DNA of 8,232 nt, from the NCBI GenBank assembly GCA_027322375.1, contig DAHVRS010000462.1, forward strand, positions 1 through 8,232. The letters are read 5' to 3'. The notes beneath the pieces are model-generated. The model was not told where the DNA came from. It worked only from the letters and a program-made list of their open reading frames with translations, and ran no database searches. A program made the position numbers and the translations under genes. Below are positions 1 through 5,958 of the stretch, piece after piece. Origin of the DNA: Brachybacterium sp. (GTDB lineage: Bacteria; Actinomycetota; Actinomycetes; Actinomycetales; Dermabacteraceae). Numbering within the stretch: position 1 is the stretch's first letter; every line of letters begins with the position of its first letter.

Positions 1-579
1 GCGCGGGGAGGTGGGCGGGGTGAAGACCTCCGTGTCGATGCCCTGGTAGTGCACCACCGTGCGCTCCTCCGGCGCCCCCGCCGCGAGGGCGACGCGGCGC
101 AGATCTTCGCTCACGGCGAGCACCAGCGCGGAACGCTCGAAGGCGAGACGGGCCTGGGCACGGTGCACGCGCTGCAGCCCGCGGGGCCGAGCCAGCGCGG
201 CGGTGAACATGTCGGTGCCGTGCACCGTCGTCACCAGCGGCACGTCCAGAGCCCGCGCTGCGGCGGCGGCGCCGGAGGTCCACACCCCGTGATGCTGATG
301 GACCAGATCGGGCTGCGCCCGCCGCACCGCTGCCGCCTGGAGCGGCAGCGCCGCCGGGGCGAGACGGGAGCGCATCGCATAGGAGGCGGGGATCCGCAGG
401 GCGGGGGAGACGGGTACCCGCGTCGACCCCTCCTCGATGCGTGCGGCGAGCGGATGGACGGCGAAGGAGTAGTCCTCCCCACGGCGCAGCAGCTCCTCGG
501 CGTGCTCGGTGACGAAGTAGGTCGGAGGCATCGACAGCAGAGGAGTGGTGAGCGCGATGCGGAGGGGCTGTGAGGACAT
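1..579 (-). CDS. Glycosyltransferase family 4, N-terminal part (cut by left edge)
   Basis: This is the first 193 codons of a GT-B fold, family 4-type glycosyltransferase that runs off the window at position 1. Such cytoplasmic enzymes transfer a sugar from an activated donor to a growing glycan. The translation begins MSSQPLRIALTTPLL, a Rossmann-type first strand. It then shows DLVHQHHGVW (residues 91-100), VTTVHGTDMF (116-125), VSEDLRRVALAAGAP (156-170) and VVHYQGIDTEVFTPP (175-189). These are the usual landmarks of the acceptor domain and of the linker leading to the donor domain. The donor domain with its EX7E-type motif would lie outside the window. The start ATG (577-579) has GGAG seven bases upstream (587-590 on the plus strand), and no better upstream start is seen. 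The gene diverges from the flippase operon. The family call is firm; the sugar is unknown. Confidence 0.88.
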   Translation of the reverse strand, partial: MSSQPLRIALTTPLLSMPPTYFVTEHAEELLRRGEDYSFAVHPLAARIEEGSTRVPVSPALRIPASYAMRSRLAPAALPLQAAAVRRAQPDLVHQHHGVWTSGAAAAARALDVPLVTTVHGTDMFTAALARPRGLQRVHRAQARLAFERSALVLAVSEDLRRVALAAGAPEERTVVHYQGIDTEVFTPPTSPR

Positions 580-586
580 GCGAGGG

Positions 587-590
587 CTCC
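587..590 (-). promoter_or_regulatory. Ribosome binding site of the leftmost glycosyltransferase
   Basis: On the minus strand GGAG lies seven bases before the ATG at 579. It is the best Shine-Dalgarno match near that start and supports it over any other. Confidence 0.55.
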
Positions 591-655
591 GTGGAGGGAC
601 GGGTGAGGTGCGGCGCACGCCACCGATCCGCCGAGGTGAGGCGGGTCGCGGGTAC

Positions 656-661
656 TACTAT
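656..661 (+). promoter_or_regulatory. Possible -10 element upstream of the flippase operon
   Basis: The divergent spacer 580-700 should carry promoters in both directions. TACTAT at 656-661 fits the loose actinobacterial -10 pattern TAnnnT, stands out in GC-rich surroundings, and would place transcription start roughly 30 bases before the flippase ATG. No convincing -35 hexamer is visible about 17 bases upstream. I found no comparable -10 for the leftward gene. This is a tentative call from base composition and position only. Confidence 0.3.
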
Positions 662-682
662 GGCAGGCGCATCGTGACCGGC

Positions 683-690
683 GGAAAGGG
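683..690 (+). promoter_or_regulatory. Ribosome binding site selecting the flippase start
   Basis: GGAAAGGG ends ten bases before the ATG at 701. It favours this start over the in-frame GTG at 674 and the ATG at 545, neither of which has a good purine-rich site at proper spacing. Confidence 0.45.
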
Positions 691-700
691 ACCCTTCTCC

Positions 701-2035
701 ATGGCCGCACCGCGCTGGGCCGCCGAGCGCTTCTCGCGCCTCGTGACGCGATACCCGACCCTGCGGCACATCCTGGTGCTCGTCTCCGGCACCGCCCTCG
801 CGCAGCTCGTCGCCCTCGGCGCCTCCCTCATCACCGCGCGGCTGTTCACCCCTGAGGTGTTCGGCCAGTTCGCGATCTACGGCTCCCTCACCGCGATCCT
901 CATCACCGTCGCCTCGCTGCGCTTGGACATGACGATCATGCTCCCGGAGGACGACGACTCCGCCCGCCGCATCGCGAAGGTCGCGACCCTCTCGAACCTC
1001 GCCGTCGCCGCCGGCGCCTCACTGCTCGCCTTCCTGCTGCACGGCGTGGTCGTGGACATCTACGGCAGCGAGGAGCTCGCCTCCTGGCTGCCGCTCGCGG
1101 GATTGACGATCTTCTTCGTCGCCCAGGTCAACGTCCTGCAGTACTGGTTCAACCGCCGCTCGGACTATCGCACCATCTCGCTGAACCGCGTCCACCAGAC
1201 CGTCGGCTCCGCGGGCGGGCAGGTGGCCTTCGGCGTGCTCGGCCTGCGCTCCCTGCCGGGCCTCATCGCGGGCACCCTGCTGGGGCAGGCCTTCGCCTTC
1301 GTGAACCTGCGCCGCAAGTCCCGCGACCTGCTCGACCCCGTCGCCGAGGACACCCCCAGCGGGCTCGAGCTCGTCTCCCGCTACCGCAAGATGCCTCTGC
1401 TGAACCTGCCCACCGCCCTCGTGGACGGGATCCGGCTGAACGGCATCCCGCTGCTGATCGGGATCGTCGCCCTCGGCGCGGTCGGGCAGTTCAACATGGC
1501 CTGGCGGATCCTCCAGGCACCCATCGGCCTCATCAACAGCGCGATCGCGCAGGTCTTCTACCAGAAGCTCGCCCGCGTCGAGCCCGGGAACATGCTCCGC
1601 CTGGTGCGGGGGACGATGATCCGCTCCCTGCTCATCGCGATCGTGCCCTTCGGCCTCATCTACCTCACCGCCCCGTGGCTGTTCCTGCTGCTGCTGGGCC
1701 CGCAGTGGGACATGGCCGGGGACATCGCCCGCGCGCTCACGCCCTGGCTCGCGATGCAGCTGGTGACCTCCCCGATCTCGACGGTCTTCGTGGTCACCGA
1801 GCGGCAGGGGAGGATGCTGGTGTTCTCCGCGTTCTTCGCTGCTGTTCCCCTGGGATTGCTATATTTCGCGCCCTGGGAGCTGATGACCACCCTCACGGTG
1901 CTCGGCGCCGCGATGGCGGCGATGCTCGTGGTGATGATGGGGATGGCGCTGCAGGTCTCGCGCGAGTTCGACCGCCACCCGCCCCGCACGACGCCCCCGC
2001 CCGATGAGGCGGCACGGAGAACGGACGACGCATGA
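701..2035 (+). CDS. Wzx-like polysaccharide flippase (MOP superfamily)
   Basis: This encodes a membrane protein of 444 residues, a usual length for Wzx/RfbX-type oligosaccharide flippases. These move undecaprenyl-linked glycan units from the inner to the outer face of the cytoplasmic membrane. About 10-12 hydrophobic segments run through the chain, including residues 24-50, 95-119, 127-148, 174-202, 235-262, 306-332, 372-390 and 395-418. Residues 228-240, YRKMPLLNLPTAL, match the 'Y-K-x-P-L-x-N-x-P' signature seen in the middle of such proteins. It is followed by the typical VGQFNMAWRILQAP and QVFYQKLA (261-291). The tail 420-444 is hydrophilic and proline-rich. An in-frame upstream extension to 545 is possible but overlaps the divergent gene and reads as basic non-membrane sequence, so the ATG at 701 was chosen. 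The stop overlaps the next start as ATGA. Residues 385-389 are encoded by a short AT-rich patch. Confidence 0.88.
   Translation: MAAPRWAAERFSRLVTRYPTLRHILVLVSGTALAQLVALGASLITARLFTPEVFGQFAIYGSLTAILITVASLRLDMTIMLPEDDDSARRIAKVATLSNLAVAAGASLLAFLLHGVVVDIYGSEELASWLPLAGLTIFFVAQVNVLQYWFNRRSDYRTISLNRVHQTVGSAGGQVAFGVLGLRSLPGLIAGTLLGQAFAFVNLRRKSRDLLDPVAEDTPSGLELVSRYRKMPLLNLPTALVDGIRLNGIPLLIGIVALGAVGQFNMAWRILQAPIGLINSAIAQVFYQKLARVEPGNMLRLVRGTMIRSLLIAIVPFGLIYLTAPWLFLLLLGPQWDMAGDIARALTPWLAMQLVTSPISTVFVVTERQGRMLVFSAFFAAVPLGLLYFAPWELMTTLTVLGAAMAAMLVVMMGMALQVSREFDRHPPRTTPPPDEAARRTDDA
1860..1865 (+). promoter_or_regulatory. Possible internal -10 element (TATATT) within the flippase gene
   Basis: TATATT differs from the consensus -10 TATAAT at one base. 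It sits in an AT-rich island where the codons TTG-CTA-TAT interrupt otherwise GC-ending codon use. It lies about 167 bases before the glycosyltransferase start at 2032, so it could drive the downstream two genes. No good -35 is visible (TTCGCT at 1835 is weak and too far away). It may equally be coincidental coding sequence. Confidence 0.2.
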
Positions 2036-3774
2036 CGCAGATCCTGCTGCTCGCCCCCGCGGTGGCCCCCGCAGAGGGCACCTTCGCTCTGGCCGATGCC
2101 CTGCGGCGTCGCGGTCACAGCGTCGACCTGCTCGCCGCGCACCGTGCAGGCGCCTCCGCAGACGCCCTGGTCTTGCAGGACGGGGCCGTACCGCTGGCCC
2201 TTCCATCGGCCCCGCGCTCCCTGCCGCGCCTCCATGACGCGCAGCTGCGCCGTCGTGTGCGCGCCGCGCTCGCTGCAGCCCGCCTGCCCCGGCCCGACGT
2301 GGTCGTGGTGAGCGCCCTGGACGAGTCGCTCATCGCCGCCCGTCATCTCGCCGTCCTGCACGACCTCCCCCTCGTCCTCGCCCTGGACCGGGCACCCGGC
2401 GAGCCCGGTCCGGGCCGCGCCGAGGAGCAGCTGGCCCAGTCCGTGCACACGGCCGACGTGGTCTCCGCGGCGGACCCCGCGCACGCCACCGCGCTTCGCA
2501 CCCGCTTCGTGCTCCCCTCCGTCGAGGTCCACGCCGTGGCAGGGCAGAGCATCTGCGGCGACGCGGGTGCTGGGGCGATCGAAGACGCCCGCGCGGCGGC
2601 GCTCGAGCCTCTTCTCGTGCAGGCTCAGGAGCGAGCGAAGGCGAGCCGGATCGTCTTCCATGCCCCGTACCCGCTGGATCCCGCGCCGAAGAGCGCCTCC
2701 CGCCAGCGTCCCAACCAGATGCTCGCCGCGTTCACGGGCCTCGGCCACCGGGTCCACCGCCTCACGGGCCTGCCCTTCCAGCGCTCCCTCGCGCTCGCCG
2801 ATCTGCGCCGCCGCATCGCCGCCGGGCAGGAGATCGAGTTCCTCTACTCCGAGAACTCCACCCAGCCGAACCTGCTCGCGACCAGCCTGCGCGCCGGGAT
2901 CGCCCCGTGGCTCGAGGCGCGTATCCTCGCGCTCTGCGCCCGCGCCGGAATCCCCGTCGGCCAGTTCTACCGGGACGTGTACTGGCGCTTCGAGGAGTCG
3001 CAGGCCTCGGTGCCGCTGCCGCGACGCCTGCTCATGCAGGCCGCCTATCGGGCGGATCTCGCGGTGCTGCGCCTGTCCACCGCGCACATGTTCCTGCCCT
3101 CCCTGCCGATGGCGCCGATCGTCCCCTTCCCCGAGGACCGCGTCTCCGCGCTGCCGCCCGGCGCCCCGGTCCACGACTCACCCTCCCCGGGCGGTCTCTC
3201 CCTGCTGTACGTGGGCGGGATCGGCCCCGGCTACGCCCTCGACGAGGGACTGCGCGCCCTGCAGGAGGTGCCGGAGGCGACGCTCACCATGGTGGTGCGC
3301 GAGGCGGAGTGGGAGACGCACCGCGAGCGCTACGCTCCGCTGCTGAGCGACCGGGTGCGGATCGTCCACGCCGGCTCCGATGAGCTCCAGGAGCTGTACG
3401 ACGCCGCCTCCGCCTGCCTGCTCCTGGTCGCGCCCGACGGCTACCGCCGCTTCGCGGTGCCGCTGAAGCTCTTCGAGTACCTCGGCTACGGCAAGCCCGT
3501 CCTCGCCTCCCGCGGCACCCTCGCCGGGGACATGGTCGACGAGATGGGTGCCGGTTTCACCGTCGAGAACGATCACCGCGAGATCACTGCGCTCCTGCGC
3601 CGGCTCGCCGCTGACCCTGCGCTGCTCGACGGCGCCGCGCAGCGCGCCCGCGAGGCGGGTCGGAAGAACACCTGGCGCGAGCGCGCCCGGACGGTCTCCA
3701 CCGTGCTCACCGGGTCTGCGCTCACCGGCACTGCTGTCACGGGTTCCGCGGTCACCGGGCGACAGGACGCATGA
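2032..3774 (+). CDS. Two-part glycosyltransferase: extra GT-B N-domain fused to a full family 4 GT
   Basis: This is a 580-aa cytoplasmic glycosyltransferase, longer than the 350-420 aa usual for family 4. Residues 1-175 look like a GT-B N-domain: MTQILLLAPA, ALADALRRRGHSVDLLA (19-35), RPDVVVVSALDESLIAARHLA (87-107) and LPLVLALDRAPGEPG (112-126). After a linker, a second complete enzyme begins at about residue 205, with SRIVFHAPYPLDP, then RPNQMLAAFTGLGHRVHRLTG (226-246). Its donor domain covers about 388-556: LSLLYVGGIGPGY, RVRIVHAGSDELQELYDAAS (441-460) and PLKLFEYLGYGKPVLASRG (477-495). In the EX7E position only the second Glu (E482) is kept; the first is F474, a variation common in GTs with a KLFEY motif. 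The last 25 residues are a TGSA/TGTA repeat. ATGA overlaps join it to the flippase before and the membrane protein after. Its donor and acceptor cannot be deduced. Confidence 0.85.
   Translation: MTQILLLAPAVAPAEGTFALADALRRRGHSVDLLAAHRAGASADALVLQDGAVPLALPSAPRSLPRLHDAQLRRRVRAALAAARLPRPDVVVVSALDESLIAARHLAVLHDLPLVLALDRAPGEPGPGRAEEQLAQSVHTADVVSAADPAHATALRTRFVLPSVEVHAVAGQSICGDAGAGAIEDARAAALEPLLVQAQERAKASRIVFHAPYPLDPAPKSASRQRPNQMLAAFTGLGHRVHRLTGLPFQRSLALADLRRRIAAGQEIEFLYSENSTQPNLLATSLRAGIAPWLEARILALCARAGIPVGQFYRDVYWRFEESQASVPLPRRLLMQAAYRADLAVLRLSTAHMFLPSLPMAPIVPFPEDRVSALPPGAPVHDSPSPGGLSLLYVGGIGPGYALDEGLRALQEVPEATLTMVVREAEWETHRERYAPLLSDRVRIVHAGSDELQELYDAASACLLLVAPDGYRRFAVPLKLFEYLGYGKPVLASRGTLAGDMVDEMGAGFTVENDHREITALLRRLAADPALLDGAAQRAREAGRKNTWRERARTVSTVLTGSALTGTAVTGSAVTGRQDA
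3706..3765 (+). repeat. 15-bp in-frame tandem repeat, four units
   Basis: Four consecutive 15-base units cover 3706-3765: CTCACCGGGTCTGCG, CTCACCGGCACTGCT, GTCACGGGTTCCGCG and the divergent GTCACCGGGCGACAG. They encode LTGSA, LTGTA, VTGSA and VTGRQ at the C-terminus of the glycosyltransferase. The preceding five residues TVSTV may be a further decayed unit. The period is a multiple of three, so copy-number change would keep the frame and the overlap with the next gene. Confidence 0.8.
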
Positions 3775-5927
3775 ACCCCTCCTTCCTCCTGCACTGGCTG
3801 CCGTTGCTGCCCGCCGCGGCGTTGATGCTCGCCGCCCTCGTCGTGCCCGGCACCGTCTTCCTGCTGCTGGTCCGTGCTCGCTCTACCGCCGCGCTCGCCG
3901 GCGGCCCGCTGCTCACTGCCGCTCTGCTGGGTGGCGGCGGGTTCGTGCTCGGCTCCCTCGGGATCGCCTACGGCTGGCCGGGCTTCCTGCTCCTGGTCGC
4001 CGCACTATGGCTGCTGGGCCTGCTGCTGCGCCTCGCGATGGTGCGCGCCGGCTCCGAGCCTGCGCCTTCCCGGGGTGATCTCCGCACGCGGCTCGCAGCA
4101 CTGCGAGACCGGCGCACCCTGCTGCTGCTCGGCGCGGGCCTCGTGACGCTCGCCGTGCTGTGGCTTCCGCTCGGGCTCCTCGTCGACCCGCAGATGCCGA
4201 GCCCCAAGGTCGACCCGATGTACCACTACAACGTGCTGAACGCTGTGGGGGAGACCGGGAACATCTCGCTGAACTCGGCAGTGGACTTCAACTACGGCCT
4301 GCGCGTCGGCCACGTCATGTACCCGACGGTCTGGCACGCGCTCGCCGCGCTCGGAGTGCCGCTGGCGGGCATCATCCCGGCCGCGAACGCCTTCGCCTAT
4401 CTCGTCACGCCCGCCGTGTTCGTGGGCGGGATCGCGCTGTTCGCCCGCGTCGTGTTCCGGCGCGGGACGGTCGCGACCGTGGCGGCGGTCCTCGCCGCCG
4501 GAGCCCTGCCCGCCTTCCCCACGGGGATGCTCCTGGTGCGTGCCTTCTGGCCGAACGCCCTGGCCACGGCCCTGCTGCCAGGGTTGCTGGTGATGATGAT
4601 CCTGTTCCTGCGCCGTGTGCGCTGGAGCCGTCTGCGCCGGCGACCCCGCCTCATGGCGCTGGATGCGCTGGTGATGATCGCCGCCGGGCTGGGGCTCGGC
4701 GCGACTCACCCCTCCGTGCTCGCCAGCGCCCTGGTCATGTCGTTGCCGCTGCTGCTCGCGGCGGCGCTGAAGGCAGAGGGGATCGTGCGTCGCACCCTCC
4801 CGCCGCGCACCCACCGGCTCTTCGTCGCCGTGCTCGTGGCGGTGCCGGTGGTGCTGATCGTGCTCGCGCTGATCCCGCGCCGGGTGCGCTCCTATGTGCT
4901 CCGCTCCGGGGAGCAGGCCTGGGATGCGCTCCTGCTCAAGGGCGTGAGTCTGCTCGTGAACTGGCCCACCGACGTCTCCCATCTCGCCGGGATCGTCGTC
5001 GCGCTGGTCTACCTGCCGCTGCTGCTGGGCGGGCTGGTGGTGCTCGCCCGCACCCGGGGCAGGCGCTGGATCCCCGCCGCCTGGCTGCTCGGTGCCGCAC
5101 TCGTGGCCGGCTCCTACGTGCCGCTGCCGGTGCTCTCTGGCGTCAGCGGTCTCTGGTACGGGGACACCTACCGGCTCTTCGCCGTGCAGGCCGTGCTGCT
5201 CCCGCTCGCGGTCGCCGCGCTCGTCGAGCATGCACGAGAGGCTCGGACCCGGCGCACCGCCGTGGCGGAGAGTGCTGGCGCGACAGAGAAGACGGGAACC
5301 CGCCCGCGGTGGCGACGCCTGGAGCTCCCCGCGGTCGCGGCACTGCTGGTGTGCGCGCTGCTGGGCAGCACCTACATCACCGCCGGTGCGGCCCGGCAGG
5401 TCGGGGTCGGTGCCCCGGAGCAGCGCCCGCTCGCCGATGAGGCGGAGCTGGAGCTGCTCGAGCGGATCGGGGAGGAGCTGCCTGAGGGCTCGGTCGTCAT
5501 CGGCGATCCCGCCTCCGGGGTCGCCTATCTCCCGCTGGAGTCCGAGGTCGAGTCCGTGTTCACCCAGGTGAACCTCCGCGACGTGGACGGTGACGGGATC
5601 TTCCTCGCCGAGAACTTCGACGAGATCCATGAGGACCCGCGAGTGTGCCAGCTGCTGGAGCACTACGGGATCGGGTACTTCTACGAGGACGCGGACCTCT
5701 CCTACAACTACACCGAGCGCTCCGAGGCGACGCCGGGCTTCTATGCGGTCGACACCTCCGAGGGCTTCACCCTCGTGGACGAGGCGGATACGGCGAAGCT
5801 CTGGCGCATCGATGCCTGCGGCGAGATCGACCCGCCGGAGGAGTGGTGGCAGCGGTCCTTCCGCGGCGAGGCGATCGTGCAGAACCTCGACGAGGGCGCC
5901 GGGGACCCGTCCCGCTCGCCGGAGTGA
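3771..5927 (+). CDS. Large polytopic membrane protein, DUF6541 / GT-C-like, acidic C-terminal ectodomain
   Basis: This is a 718-aa integral membrane protein. Roughly 13-15 hydrophobic segments fill residues 5-540, starting with 7-35, 43-66, 70-92 and 117-138. A loop follows with D139 and KVDPMYHYN (146-154), then ETGNISLNS. An acidic residue in the first large outer loop is typical of GT-C enzymes using lipid-linked sugars. The last membrane segment (about 518-538) is followed by a soluble domain of about 178 residues, by my count 42 acidic and 11 basic. It contains VVIGDPASGVAYLPL (575-589), DVDGDG (604-609), PRVCQLLEHYGIGYFY (623-638) and two cysteines, C626 and C683, that could form a disulfide. 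Size, topology and the VC-LL-GI-Y pattern recall actinobacterial DUF6541 proteins. Enzymatic activity is inferred, not shown. Alternatives are a polymerase or a non-catalytic scaffold. Its ATG overlaps the preceding stop as ATGA. Confidence 0.8.
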   Translation: MNPSFLLHWLPLLPAAALMLAALVVPGTVFLLLVRARSTAALAGGPLLTAALLGGGGFVLGSLGIAYGWPGFLLLVAALWLLGLLLRLAMVRAGSEPAPSRGDLRTRLAALRDRRTLLLLGAGLVTLAVLWLPLGLLVDPQMPSPKVDPMYHYNVLNAVGETGNISLNSAVDFNYGLRVGHVMYPTVWHALAALGVPLAGIIPAANAFAYLVTPAVFVGGIALFARVVFRRGTVATVAAVLAAGALPAFPTGMLLVRAFWPNALATALLPGLLVMMILFLRRVRWSRLRRRPRLMALDALVMIAAGLGLGATHPSVLASALVMSLPLLLAAALKAEGIVRRTLPPRTHRLFVAVLVAVPVVLIVLALIPRRVRSYVLRSGEQAWDALLLKGVSLLVNWPTDVSHLAGIVVALVYLPLLLGGLVVLARTRGRRWIPAAWLLGAALVAGSYVPLPVLSGVSGLWYGDTYRLFAVQAVLLPLAVAALVEHAREARTRRTAVAESAGATEKTGTRPRWRRLELPAVAALLVCALLGSTYITAGAARQVGVGAPEQRPLADEAELELLERIGEELPEGSVVIGDPASGVAYLPLESEVESVFTQVNLRDVDGDGIFLAENFDEIHEDPRVCQLLEHYGIGYFYEDADLSYNYTERSEATPGFYAVDTSEGFTLVDEADTAKLWRIDACGEIDPPEEWWQRSFRGEAIVQNLDEGAGDPSRSPE

Positions 5928-5958
5928 GCGTGCTGCGCTCTGCTCAGGCGCCGAGCAG
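5926..5958. terminator. Two adjacent hairpins between convergent genes, possible weak bidirectional terminator
   Basis: GAGCG-TGCTG-CGCTC (5926-5940) is a perfect 5-bp stem with a 5-base loop that overlaps the plus-strand stop. CTGCTC-AGGCGCC-GAGCAG (5940-5958) is a 6-bp stem with a 7-base loop that overlaps the end of the minus-strand gene. Neither is followed by a T-tract, and both are short for an intrinsic terminator. Position between converging transcripts is the main argument. Confidence 0.3.

Noticed and set aside
49..573. 174-codon plus-strand open frame at the left edge
   Set aside because: The opposite strand encodes a GT4 N-domain with VTTVHGTDMF and VVHYQGIDTEVF. The plus-strand reading is motif-free.
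545..700. In-frame extension of the flippase to an ATG at 545 (52 more residues)
   Set aside because: It overlaps the start of the divergent GT and reads as Arg/Gly-rich sequence without membrane character. A purine-rich site supports the ATG at 701.
231..710. 159-codon minus-strand open frame crossing the divergent spacer
   Set aside because: It is out of frame with the recognised GT at 1-579 and rich in Arg, Ser, Pro and Cys without motif.
1660..3174. 504-codon open frame on the minus strand
   Set aside because: It spans the flippase/GT junction antisense, with Gly/Arg/Gln-rich translation and no recognisable fold.
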